DNA of 64,000 nt from Monoglobus sp964617455 (GTDB lineage Bacteria; Bacillota; Clostridia; Monoglobales; Monoglobaceae): the NCBI GenBank assembly GCA_964617455.1, contig CAZTYF010000005.1:39739-103738 (forward strand), read 5' to 3'. The notes beneath the pieces were generated by a model. It had not been told where the DNA came from, ran no database searches, and was given only the letters and a program-made list of their open reading frames with translations. The position numbers and the translations under genes are program-made. This document shows, piece after piece, positions 15,845-23,438 of the stretch (its first letter is position 1; each line of letters opens with the position of its first letter).

Positions 15845-17506
15845 TCATTTCAATATGGCGCCGGTGGCACCGGAGGTTACGCTTTTGGCATATCTTGCCA
15901 AATATCCCGTTTTGATTTTCGGCTCGTTGGGGACAAAAGTTTGACGTCTCTTTTCCAGTTCCTCGTCGGAGACCTCAAGCTTTATCTTGTAGTTCGGAAT
16001 GTCAATGCTGATTATGTCGCCTTCCCGAACCAAACCGATAACTCCCCCTTCCGCCGCCTCGGGAGAGACATGGCCTATGGCGGCGCCTCGGGTCGCTCCC
16101 GAAAATCTTCCGTCCGTAATGAGAGCCACATCGGAGCCCAAGCCGCTTCCCACAATGGCAGCCGTGGGATAGAGCATCTCCCGCATACCGGGGCCGCCCT
16201 TGGGGCCTTCATAGCGGATTACGATAACATCTCCCGGATTGATTTTACCGCCGTAAATGGCGTCGGTGGCGTCTTCCTCGCAGTCAAACACCCTTGCGGG
16301 GCCCGAATGTTTCATCATTTTTTCGTCAACGGCAGAGCGCTTGACAACGCAGCCGTCCTCTGCTATGTTGCCCTTGAGAACCGCAAGTCCCCCGGTTTTG
16401 CTGTAGGGGTTTTCTATGGGCCGAATGACCTCCGTATCCGTGATCTCGCAGCCGTCGATGTTTTCGCCTACGGTCTTTCCGGTGACCGTGATGGGGGATT
16501 TGTCTATGAGTCCCAATTTGTCAAGCTCGTGCATAACCGCATATACGCCTCCCGCCCTGTTGAGGTCCAGCATAAAGTGGTCTCCCGCCGGAGCAAGGTG
16601 GCAGAGGTTGGGGGTCTTTTCCGAGACGGTGTTTATGGTGTCGAAGGGCAGCTCAATGCCGCATTCATGGGCGATGGCGGGCAGATGAAGGGCACTGTTG
16701 GTGCTGCAGCCCAAGGCCATATCCACTGTGAGGGCGTTGATAAAGGCATTCTTTGTCATAATATCCCGAGGCTTGATGTCCTCCTTGACCAATTCCATAA
16801 TCCGCATACCCGCCGTTTTGGCCAGCCTGAGCCGTTCGGAGAACACGGCGGGAATAGAGCCGTTGCCCTTAAGGCCCATACCCAAGGCCTCCGTCAGACA
16901 GTTCATGCTGTTGGCGGTGAACATTCCGGAGCAGGAGCCGCAGGTGGGGCAGCAGTTTTCCTCGCATATTTTCAAATCCTCTTCCGTGATTTCCCCGACT
17001 CCCACACGGCTTACCGCCTCTATCATGGTGGAATAGCTGGCGCTGTTGCCGTTCCAGTCGGAGCCTGCCAGCATGGGTCCTCCGCTGACGAAAATCGACG
17101 GGATGTTGAGCCTTGCCGCCGCCATCAGCAGACCCGGCACATTTTTGTCGCAGTTGGGAACCATAACCAAGCCGTCGAAGGGATGGGCGATGGCCATGGC
17201 TTCCGTGGAGTCCGCAATAAGCTCCCGGGTAACCAGGGAATATTTCATACCCTCATGGCCCATGGCGATTCCGTCGCACACGGCGATTGCCGGGAACACA
17301 ATGGGCACGCCTCCCGCTAAAGCAACGCCCTGTTTCACCGCATCAACCACTTTGTCGATGTTCATATGGCCGGGCACGATGTCGTTTTTGGAACTCACAA
17401 TGCCGATGAGGGGTTTGCCGATTTCCTCGTCCGTGAGGCCGAGGGCATAGAGCAGAGCCCGCTGAGGCGCCGCACTTACTCCTTTTGTAATTTTGTCACT
17501 TCTCAT
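15845..17506 (-). CDS. ilvD: Dihydroxy-acid dehydratase
   Basis: Fe-S dehydratase of valine, leucine and isoleucine synthesis, converting 2,3-dihydroxy acids to 2-keto acids. Cluster cysteines are visible in VPNCDKNVPG and in PTCGSCSGMFTANSMNCL. The Mg-binding and active-site region (LDLNRAGGVYAVMHEL, DGRFSGATRG) is intact. The 553 residues match IlvD rather than the 6-phosphogluconate dehydratase Edd, which is longer. The ATG follows AAGGAGAG. It is monocistronic, with a perfect promoter upstream, no T-box leader, and no other ilv/leu gene nearby. Confidence 0.96.
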   Translation of the reverse strand: MRSDKITKGVSAAPQRALLYALGLTDEEIGKPLIGIVSSKNDIVPGHMNIDKVVDAVKQGVALAGGVPIVFPAIAVCDGIAMGHEGMKYSLVTRELIADSTEAMAIAHPFDGLVMVPNCDKNVPGLLMAAARLNIPSIFVSGGPMLAGSDWNGNSASYSTMIEAVSRVGVGEITEEDLKICEENCCPTCGSCSGMFTANSMNCLTEALGMGLKGNGSIPAVFSERLRLAKTAGMRIMELVKEDIKPRDIMTKNAFINALTVDMALGCSTNSALHLPAIAHECGIELPFDTINTVSEKTPNLCHLAPAGDHFMLDLNRAGGVYAVMHELDKLGLIDKSPITVTGKTVGENIDGCEITDTEVIRPIENPYSKTGGLAVLKGNIAEDGCVVKRSAVDEKMMKHSGPARVFDCEEDATDAIYGGKINPGDVIVIRYEGPKGGPGMREMLYPTAAIVGSGLGSDVALITDGRFSGATRGAAIGHVSPEAAEGGVIGLVREGDIISIDIPNYKIKLEVSDEELEKRRQTFVPNEPKIKTGYLARYAKSVTSGATGAILK

Positions 17507-17544
17507 ATTCAGTCACTCTCCTTGAAAATTCAAATCCAAGTAGT

Positions 17545-17573
17545 ATTATATACCTGTTTTCCCCTCCTGTCAA
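17545..17573 (-). promoter_or_regulatory. Perfect-consensus SigA promoter of ilvD
   Basis: Reverse strand TTGACA (17568-17573), 17-bp spacer, TATAAT (17545-17550): full match to consensus. Only about 35 nt of leader precedes the ATG, too short for a T-box or attenuator. Confidence 0.9.
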
Positions 17574-17593
17574 TGTTAATGAGAAGCCAAAGG

Positions 17594-17621
17594 CAAAAAT
17601 GCAAGAGGCGGATGCGCCTCT
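17594..17621 (-). terminator. Hairpin at the end of the dnaB-like gene
   Basis: Stem AGAGGCG/CGCCTCT (17604-17610 with 17615-17621) overlaps the stop codon. A T-rich but GC-interrupted tail TTGCATTTTT follows on the reverse strand. Confidence 0.5.
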
Positions 17622-18963
17622 ACTTTGATGAGAATCCAGTGCGGGAGGGGGTCCAAATCAGGGGGATTTTGCCTGTTCGGCCGCAGCGCTGTTTCAGGAT
17701 GATAAGCTCCGCCTCGGTCTCCGGGGCAGACTCGTTATAGACCGCCTCCCGATAGAGGCCCATGACGCAGTCGGCATCCTGCTCTATGGCGCCGCTCTCC
17801 CGCAAGTCCGACAGCATCGGCCGCTTGTCCTCCCTTTTTTCGCATTCCCGAGACAACTGCGAAAGGAGTATCACCGGCACATTCAGCTCCATCGCCATCA
17901 GTTTGCAGGCCCTGGAGTTTTTCTCGACCGCGGCCCGCAAGTCCCAACGCCCCTCGGCTCCCGCCATCAGGCCCAAATAGTCAATGAACACCGCCTCGAT
18001 ACCGGAGTCCCGATGCTTTGCGTTGTACCTCAAAACCGAGCTCATCACGCCTTCCGCCGTTTTGCCGCCTGCCTCGAATACCACAATGCGGTTCTCCAAA
18101 GCATTGACGGTCTCGGCCATCGACACCCAATCCTCATCGGACAGGTTTGCTTTCCGAAATTTATATCCGTCAATACCGCAGACGGCGGAATATATCCTCT
18201 GAATGATTTCAAGGCTTGACATTTCATAGCTGAACACCGCAACCGTGTGCCCCCGCATTGCCAAGTTCGCCGCCCACATAAGCATCAGCGAGGTCTTTCC
18301 CATGGCAGGCCGCGCTCCCAAAACATACAGCTTTTGCTTTTCGAATCCGCCGAGAAAGGTATCCAAACTCGTATACCCGGTGGACATCCCAGCAAGGGTG
18401 CTGCCGCTTTTTTGGCGCTCCTCAATCATTTGGCAAAGTTCTCCGGCCAAGTCTCCCGAACCGATGCCTTCGGAATAGCCTTTTGTATCGGCGGCGAACA
18501 GCGCAGCCAGCATCTCGTCCTCTATCTCGCCGATGGGCTTCGTAAAATCCGACACGATTTTCAAACCGTATCGACAAATCTCCATCAAGCGCCGCCTTTT
18601 GGCCCTGTCTTTGACTTTGCTTGCATATACCTTTATGCTCTCGGCATCGGCAATGAAATCATTCAGCCGCAAGGCCTCTTTGAATATGGCATCGGCATCC
18701 CGGGCGCCCGACTCTTCCAGCAGGGTTTTCAGCAAAATGGCATCGGCCTCACCGCCGCTTACCTTCACCTTTGCGGCATAGCGCTCCAAGACTTTGAACA
18801 GCAGCCCCGCACCCGAATCATAGAAGTCGTTCGGCTCCAAAATCTCCGCCGCAACGCCGTACAGATTCGGCTCATACATAATCGCCGCATCCACGGCATA
18901 TTCCGCCTCGATATCGAAAGGCACTGCATACATCGTTGAATTTTCATCGTTAAAATTGTCCAT
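17620..18963 (-). CDS. DnaB-like replicative helicase (phage-type module)
   Basis: Hexameric 5'-3' helicase family. The N-terminal DnaB domain (AEYAVDAAIMYEPNLYGVAAEI) is followed by a RecA-type motor with Walker A GARPAMGKT at 216-224 and Walker B (EAVFIDYLGLM). A conserved VPVILLSQLSRECEKR block and the DLRESGAIEQDADCVMGLYR arginine-finger region complete the motor. At 447 residues it is full length. It is divergent from typical chromosomal DnaB. It lies 12 nt behind the broken replication-initiator gene, an order seen in prophages and plasmids. The ATG follows AAAGGA. It might also be the host helicase, since no second copy is visible here. Confidence 0.85.
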   Translation of the reverse strand: MDNFNDENSTMYAVPFDIEAEYAVDAAIMYEPNLYGVAAEILEPNDFYDSGAGLLFKVLERYAAKVKVSGGEADAILLKTLLEESGARDADAIFKEALRLNDFIADAESIKVYASKVKDRAKRRRLMEICRYGLKIVSDFTKPIGEIEDEMLAALFAADTKGYSEGIGSGDLAGELCQMIEERQKSGSTLAGMSTGYTSLDTFLGGFEKQKLYVLGARPAMGKTSLMLMWAANLAMRGHTVAVFSYEMSSLEIIQRIYSAVCGIDGYKFRKANLSDEDWVSMAETVNALENRIVVFEAGGKTAEGVMSSVLRYNAKHRDSGIEAVFIDYLGLMAGAEGRWDLRAAVEKNSRACKLMAMELNVPVILLSQLSRECEKREDKRPMLSDLRESGAIEQDADCVMGLYREAVYNESAPETEAELIILKQRCGRTGKIPLIWTPSRTGFSSK

Positions 18964-18975
18964 TATATGTCCTTT

Positions 18976-19269
18976 CTATAAATTCATCAAATATTCCAAA
19001 TCCGCCTTGGCTTTCTCGTCGGCCCTTCGCCTTCGCTCGGCGGCCTCCTCGGCTGCCCTGTCTCTCCCGTCGCCGTATCTGTCTTCCAAAACCTTGACGG
19101 CATTCTCGGTTTTCAAAAGCCAATCAAAATCCGCAACCCAGTTTCTGTCATTCCGCCCGCTCAAAAACTTCGATTCGTCAACGATCCCTGCGCTTGTTCG
19201 CTTCCGCACATAGTGCGAAAGTCTCACTTGCTCCGGGTCGTCTCCTCTTTCCCAAAAAGTGCATTTCAT
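18976..19269 (-). pseudogene. C-terminal fragment of the replication initiator, fused to a repeat element
   Basis: 97-codon ORF. Its middle, SKFLSGRNDRNWVADFDWLL followed by KTENAVKVLEDRYGD, resembles the C-terminal signature of phage replisome-organiser proteins (FLxGRN, then FDWLxKxxNxxKVLExxY). It is therefore read as the detached tail of the gene that ends at 19289. The first 30 or so codons (CTFWERGDDPEQ, YVRKRTSAGI) come from a palindromic repeat that also occurs at 63574-63690. The frame differs by one from the upstream ORF. A basic, coiled-coil-like tail (AAEEAAERRRRADEKAKADL) follows. It may still be translated from its own ATG. Confidence 0.55.
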
Positions 19270-19290
19270 TGGCGCTTTTTGGGAGCCCTT
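19174..19290. repeat. Palindromic repeat element, copy A, inside the replication gene
   Basis: About 117 bp. Its hairpin arms are CTCTTTCCCAAAAAG and CTTTTTGGGAGCCCT. A second hairpin (CTTCCGCACATAGTGCGAAAG) and the tract ATCCCTGCGCTTGTTCG follow. The same modules in the same order occur at 63574-63690, and the first hairpin is closest to 63694-63738. The element separates the two parts of the replication gene. Confidence 0.7.
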
Positions 19291-20107
19291 AAATGATCGA
19301 GCTTTTCCTCACCTCCGGTAAATCCTTACAAACGGAGTTGTATTTCTCGATAACGGAATTATAATACTTAGAATTACTCTCTTTGTTATTCTCTTTCCTT
19401 GACTGTTCTATACTAACCTCTCTCTCCCCTTTCCTTGATTGTTCTTCCCTAACCTCACTCTTTTCTTTACTTGACTCACCTATACTATACTTACCTATAC
19501 TATACTGTGTTGACAACTTGTCGACATCTTGTCGACATCCTGTCGACATCTTGTCGACATCTTGTTGACATCTTGTCGACAACTTGTCGACATCTTGTTG
19601 ACATCCTGTTGACATCCTGTCGACATCTTGTTGACATCCTGTCGACAACTTGTCGACATCTTGTTGACATCCTGTCGACATCTTGTTGACATTTTGTTGA
19701 CATCTTGTCGACATCCTGTCGACATCCTGTTGACATCCTGTCGACATCTTGTCGACATTTTGCCGGCATAGCTCATAACGGCCGTCTTCCAGAACCGTCA
19801 ATTGTCTGAATTGTTCGGCAAAAACCGTCGGCGTGCGTCTTGACGGTTGAATTTTGTTCATCAGAAGCCAGTCGGTTACCGCGTAAATTTTATCGTCAAG
19901 TTTCAGAATAAAGCCTCCGTCAATCAGCGCCTCCAAATCGGATTCGGAGGCTTGACAGTCTCGCATCAGACGTTTCATCGATGCAAGCAGGCCGTCATCA
20001 TCTGCGGCTATAACGATTTGCAAATAAAGTGCCTGACCTCCGATTGGCAATTCATAAAAACGATCCGAACATATGACATCTTTCGAAAACATTCGGCGAT
20101 TGGCCAT
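19289..20107 (-). CDS. Phage-type replication initiator (replisome organiser), truncated
   Basis: Residues 1-95 (MANRRMFSKDVICSDRFYEL, then GGQALYLQIVIAADDDGLL) look like the winged-helix start of prophage replisome organisers of the DnaD/phage O type. Residues about 116-200 are eight 11-residue repeats (QDVDKMSTGCQ-like) encoded by the 11-bp DNA array. A charged Ser/Lys/Glu stretch follows, then YNSVCKDLPEVRK, which in relatives leads into the C-terminal helical domain. Here it stops, and that domain's end lies in the next ORF. The ATG at 20107 follows AAAGAGGTG; 61 upstream in-frame codons have no support. Probably binds the array as an origin. Confidence 0.7.
   Translation of the reverse strand: MANRRMFSKDVICSDRFYELPIGGQALYLQIVIAADDDGLLASMKRLMRDCQASESDLEALIDGGFILKLDDKIYAVTDWLLMNKIQPSRRTPTVFAEQFRQLTVLEDGRYELCRQNVDKMSTGCQQDVDRMSTRCQQNVNKMSTGCQQDVDKLSTGCQQDVDRMSTGCQQDVDKLSTRCQQDVDKMSTGCRQDVDKLSTQYSIGKYSIGESSKEKSEVREEQSRKGEREVSIEQSRKENNKESNSKYYNSVIEKYNSVCKDLPEVRKSSII
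19508..19760. repeat. Array of 23 tandem 11-bp repeats (iteron-like, candidate origin)
   Basis: Twenty-three head-to-tail units of exactly 11 bp, consensus TGTYGACATCY, with a degenerate 24th (TGCCGGCATAG, 19761-19771). Units carry either the perfect 8-bp palindrome TGTCGACA or the variant TGTTGACA. The period is close to one helical turn, so all sites face the same side. Three units make 33 bp, hence the 11-residue protein repeat in every frame. AT- and pyrimidine-rich DNA lies next to it (19321-19507). The position inside an initiator gene matches the layout of lambda ori within gene O. Confidence 0.9.
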
Positions 20108-20151
20108 ATAAAACACCTCTTTCGTTTTGTTTTTATTTTTTATCTGATTCC

Positions 20152-20172
20152 AGTATAGCACATTAAATGTGC
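20152..20172 (-). promoter_or_regulatory. Operator-like palindrome and -10 of the replication module
   Basis: Perfect 15-bp palindrome GCACATTAAATGTGC (20158-20172) abuts a reverse-strand TATACT (20152-20157), 45 nt upstream of the initiator gene. No good -35 is present. This suits a phage-repressor or activator site. Confidence 0.5.
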
Positions 20173-20232
20173 CAAGGAGTGCCGTCTTTTCAAAAAGGGC
20201 TTGCCTAAAGAAATCCGCTTCCCGATAGGGTA

Positions 20233-20261
20233 TTGCATATTGGGTGAGAGTGTGGTATAAT
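20233..20261 (+). promoter_or_regulatory. SigA-type promoter of the tagA-like gene
   Basis: TTGCAT (20233-20238), 17-bp spacer, TATAAT (20256-20261), 59 nt before the chosen start. Confidence 0.75.
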
Positions 20262-20320
20262 CGGAGTGTAAGATTATGACTTTGGGGCAAGAGGGATTTG
20301 CCCGAGTATCGGGAGGCAAA

Positions 20321-21055
20321 ATGAGAGATACGGTTCGGATTTTAGGTGTCAATATCGATAAAATAACCGCGGCCGAGGCCCTGAAAAGGGCCGAGGAGAT
20401 GGTTCGGGAGGAGGGGGTGTCGATGATATTCACTCCGAATCCCGAGATTGTTATGGCGGCTTATGAAGATTCTGAGTTTTTGAAGATTTTGAACTCGGCG
20501 GATTTGTGCACTCCTGACGGGATAGGTGTGGTATATGCCGCCAAAATGCTCAAAACCCCCGTTCCCGAGCGGGTTGCGGGCTTTGATTTGGCCTGCGGGC
20601 TTTTGGATTCCATAAGCAAAACCGGAGAGGGCGTGTTTCTCTTTGGAGCCAAGCCCGGGGTGGCGGAGACGGCGGCCCAAAATCTTTCGGAGAAATATTC
20701 GGGCCTCAATGTGTGCGGCACCCATGACGGCTATTTCAAAGACGAGGAAAACGACGGGATTGTGTCCGAGATAAACCAATCCGGCGCAAGGCTGCTTTTG
20801 GTGTGTTTGGGAGCGCCCAAGCAGGAAAAGTGGATATATGCCAATCGGGACAAACTGACAAGTGTCCGCCTGTGTATGGGAGTGGGCGGAGCGCTTGATG
20901 TGTTTGCCGGAGTTGCAAAGCGGGCGCCGGAGATTTTCATCAAGCTCAATCTCGAATGGCTCTACAGATTCATAAAAAACCCCTCAAGATTGGGCAGATT
21001 TGCGGCCTTGCCCAGGTTTATGATGACGGTAAAAAAGGATTCCAAAAAAGGATAA
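20321..21055 (+). CDS. WecG/TagA/CpsF family glycosyltransferase
   Basis: Family members transfer N-acetylmannosamine or a related sugar from UDP-sugar to undecaprenyl-PP-GlcNAc, an early step of wall teichoic acid or capsule synthesis at the inner membrane face. Visible blocks: VSMIFTPNPEIVMAAYED, the catalytic-Asp region CTPDGIGVVYAAK, FLFGAKPGVAETAA, LVCLGAPKQEKWI, and the C-terminal GVGGALDVFAG with the basic membrane-binding tail EWLYRFIKNPSRLGR. The ATG at 20321 follows GGGAGGCAAA; an ATG 45 nt upstream lacks a site. 244 residues is normal. No other teichoic acid genes lie nearby. Confidence 0.9.
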   Translation: MRDTVRILGVNIDKITAAEALKRAEEMVREEGVSMIFTPNPEIVMAAYEDSEFLKILNSADLCTPDGIGVVYAAKMLKTPVPERVAGFDLACGLLDSISKTGEGVFLFGAKPGVAETAAQNLSEKYSGLNVCGTHDGYFKDEENDGIVSEINQSGARLLLVCLGAPKQEKWIYANRDKLTSVRLCMGVGGALDVFAGVAKRAPEIFIKLNLEWLYRFIKNPSRLGRFAALPRFMMTVKKDSKKG

Positions 21056-21112
21056 TATGAAAAACACGGCGGCAGCGGTCCGTCGGAGGAAAAAGGAGAA
21101 AGGGTTGTTAAT

Positions 21113-21655
21113 ATGATTTACTTATTTTTGGCGGACGGATTTGAGGAGACGGAGGCAATAGCCACATTGGACGTGCTCAGGCGGGGAAACGTGAAAGTCA
21201 AAACCGTGGGCGTGGGAGGCGAGTATATCACCGGCGCCCATGACATAACCGTAAAGGCCGACACCACCCGTGTTGACTATGATAACATCGAGGGCATTGT
21301 GCTCCCCGGAGGAATGCCCGGAACCCTCAATCTTCAAAAAGACGAGGGCGTGATAAAGGCAGCAAAGTATTGTATGAAATGGGGCAAACTCATTGCAGCC
21401 ATTTGCGCGGCGCCCATGATTATCGGCGAGTTGGGATTTTTGGACGGCAAGCGGGCCGTGTGCTTTCCGGGCTTTGAGGACAGTTTGGGAGACGCCCGAG
21501 TGGTAAGCGACGGCGTGGTCACGGACGGGAATATTATAACCGCCATGGGGGCGGGGAGAGCCCTTGAGTTCGGCGCCGCAATTTGCGACTACCTGAGCGG
21601 CGAGGCGGACAAAGGTTCGAAAATACTCAGGAAAATGATGTTCCCCGTAGCTTAA
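21113..21655 (+). CDS. DJ-1/PfpI family protein (YajL/ThiJ-like)
   Basis: Single-domain flavodoxin-like protein of 180 residues. The nucleophile-elbow cysteine lies in AAICAAPMIIGELG, and the conserved Glu that tunes it lies in DGFEETEA. VLPGGMPG and AMGAGRALEFG are further family marks. Members act as glyoxalase III-type or protein-repair deglycases; the in vivo role varies. The ATG is preceded by AAAGGAGAAAGGG. The next gene starts 4 nt after its stop. Confidence 0.9.
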   Translation: MIYLFLADGFEETEAIATLDVLRRGNVKVKTVGVGGEYITGAHDITVKADTTRVDYDNIEGIVLPGGMPGTLNLQKDEGVIKAAKYCMKWGKLIAAICAAPMIIGELGFLDGKRAVCFPGFEDSLGDARVVSDGVVTDGNIITAMGAGRALEFGAAICDYLSGEADKGSKILRKMMFPVA

Positions 21656-21659
21656 GCCC

Positions 21660-22217
21660 ATGAACAAAACCGAGCAGAGGAGGATGCTGAGAGCCGCCAG
21701 GGACGGAATGAGCTCCCGGGAGCGGCAGGCGAAATCCGAGAAAATCGCAAAAATCTTAAGGAAATGGGACCTCTTTGGGAGGGCTCGGTCTGTTATGACA
21801 TATATATCAATCGGGAGCGAGGTGTCCACCGAGCTTATCCTTGAGGGGATTTTGGCGGACGGGAAGATTGCCCTTGTGCCCCGCATATCCGAATCCCAAC
21901 TTGAGGCGCGGATTATAATATCCCCAAATGAGCCGGCTCCGGGTGCTTTCGGAGTGCCGGAGCCCCCTGCCGCAAACCCGGCCGTGCCCAAAAACGAAAT
22001 TGACTTGGTCCTGGTGCCCGGCTTGGGCTTTGACGCCTCGGGCCACAGAATCGGCTACGGCAAGGGATATTACGACAGATTTTTGGATGGTTTTACGGGG
22101 GAGGCCGCAGGCTTGTGCTACGGTTCCTGTCTTGTTCAAAAGATATGCTCCGAGCCTTGGGACCAAAGAGTGGGGTATGTAATAACGGAAGACGGAATAA
22201 TAAAGACCGGGGGATAG
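21660..22217 (+). CDS. 5-formyltetrahydrofolate cyclo-ligase
   Basis: Cytosolic ATP-dependent enzyme converting 5-formyl-THF to 5,10-methenyl-THF, so returning folate to the one-carbon pool. Family motifs: basic N-terminus KTEQRRMLRAARDGMS, substrate loop VMTYISIGSEVST, VPRISESQLEARI, and the ATP/Mg loop VPGLGFDASGHRIGYGKGYYD. 185 residues matches YgfA/MTHFS proteins. Confidence 0.92.
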   Translation: MNKTEQRRMLRAARDGMSSRERQAKSEKIAKILRKWDLFGRARSVMTYISIGSEVSTELILEGILADGKIALVPRISESQLEARIIISPNEPAPGAFGVPEPPAANPAVPKNEIDLVLVPGLGFDASGHRIGYGKGYYDRFLDGFTGEAAGLCYGSCLVQKICSEPWDQRVGYVITEDGIIKTGG

Positions 22218-22267
22218 ACGGACACTCGAAATAAAATGCAAGCTGCCAAACAGCGGAGGTAGACCAA

Positions 22268-23404
22268 TTGGATGACGAAATCAGGACTCTTGAGGAGTTG
22301 GAGGCGAAAAAGGCGGCAAGGCAGGCTGCCAAAACCCTGAAAATAAAGCGCAAAAAGCGGAGGAAGAGGATATTCATATGCTCCGTGGCCGCCGTTTTGG
22401 CGGTGGCGATAATAGGCACCGCGGGTTTTGAAATCTTCAGCGATGTGGTGGGCTTAGGCGGCGACGATAAGCTCTATGTTGTCGATGTTCCCGCAGGGGC
22501 GGGGGCATCCACCGTGGCCAATCTTTTGGCAAATCGGGGAGTGATAAAATTCGCTCCTCTGTTTCGGGTGTATGCGGGCAACCGATATATGTTCCAGCAG
22601 GGGCGCCATTCCGTGTCCTCTTCCATGTCTTATCGGGAGTTGCTCCAAACCTTTGCCAGTTATGCCGACGGCGGCGTGGGAGACCAGGTAGAAGTGCTGA
22701 TTCCCGAGGGGAGCGAGGCCAAACAGATTGCCCAAATCCTGGAAGATGCGGGCTTGGTCACCGCCGAGGAATTTATGAACGAAGTGAACTACGGAACTTT
22801 TGATTATAGCTTTTTGACGGGACTGACCCGCACGGAGAACCGTTTGGAGGGTTATCTCTATCCCGCCACATACCAAATTTTCCCGGGCACCTCTGCCCAT
22901 GATATAGTCAGTATGATGTTGGACGCCTTCTCTTCAAAGGTTATGCCTGTCTACAACGCCAGCAACACAAGGGATTCGGTGGACTATGTAATCACCTTGG
23001 CCTCCGTAATCGAGCGGGAGGCGGCAAGCGAGGCGGAGATGCCCATTGTGTCCTCCGTGTTCAACAACCGTCTCTATGAGGGGCGGAAGCTGGAATCCTG
23101 CGCCACGGTTCAATACATCCTGGGGGAGAGGAAGCCCGTGCTCAGCGAGGCGGACACCAAAATCGATTCCCCATATAATACCTATATCCACGAAGGCCTG
23201 CCCGTCGGTCCCATAAGCTCTCCGGGACTTGCCGCGGTGAAGGCGGCCCTCTATCCGGAGGCGACGCCCTATATGTACTTTGTGGCCGCATCGGACGGGT
23301 CCAAAAACTACTTCTCCGTGACCTATGAAGAGCACAAGGAGAAAACCGACAAAATCGCTGCGGGGGAGCCTGTGGAGGATGCGCCTCTGCCTGCGGGCGA
23401 ATAG
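22268..23404 (+). CDS. mltG: Endolytic murein transglycosylase MltG
   Basis: Membrane-anchored lytic transglycosylase that cuts nascent glycan strands. A basic cytosolic start (KIKRKKRRKR) and one membrane helix (about 36-58) are followed by a LysM-like module and the YceG catalytic domain. The catalytic Glu is in TLASVIEREA, with the EGYLYPATYQ and CATVQYILGE blocks also present. The start codon is TTG at 22268, fixed by GGAGGT 7 nt upstream. The mltG-trmR gene order matches yrrL-yrrM in Bacillus subtilis. Confidence 0.93.
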   Translation: MDDEIRTLEELEAKKAARQAAKTLKIKRKKRRKRIFICSVAAVLAVAIIGTAGFEIFSDVVGLGGDDKLYVVDVPAGAGASTVANLLANRGVIKFAPLFRVYAGNRYMFQQGRHSVSSSMSYRELLQTFASYADGGVGDQVEVLIPEGSEAKQIAQILEDAGLVTAEEFMNEVNYGTFDYSFLTGLTRTENRLEGYLYPATYQIFPGTSAHDIVSMMLDAFSSKVMPVYNASNTRDSVDYVITLASVIEREAASEAEMPIVSSVFNNRLYEGRKLESCATVQYILGERKPVLSEADTKIDSPYNTYIHEGLPVGPISSPGLAAVKAALYPEATPYMYFVAASDGSKNYFSVTYEEHKEKTDKIAAGEPVEDAPLPAGE

Positions 23405-23438
23405 GGCCCGGGGTAATATGATTCGGATTTGATTTATT

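Noticed and set aside
15941..17320. 459-codon forward ORF opposite ilvD
   Set aside because: Antisense to a clear IlvD protein; no ribosome binding site and the composition is that of a shadow frame.
17507..17619. T-box or attenuator before ilvD
   Set aside because: The leader from the consensus promoter is only about 35 nt, with no specifier hairpin or T-box sequence.
19508..19760. CRISPR array
   Set aside because: Units are 11 bp, contiguous and without spacers, and lie inside a coding gene with no cas genes nearby.
19508..19760. Cluster of DnaA boxes
   Set aside because: TTGTCGACA-like strings differ from TTATCCACA at three core positions; the 11-bp tandem pattern explains them better.
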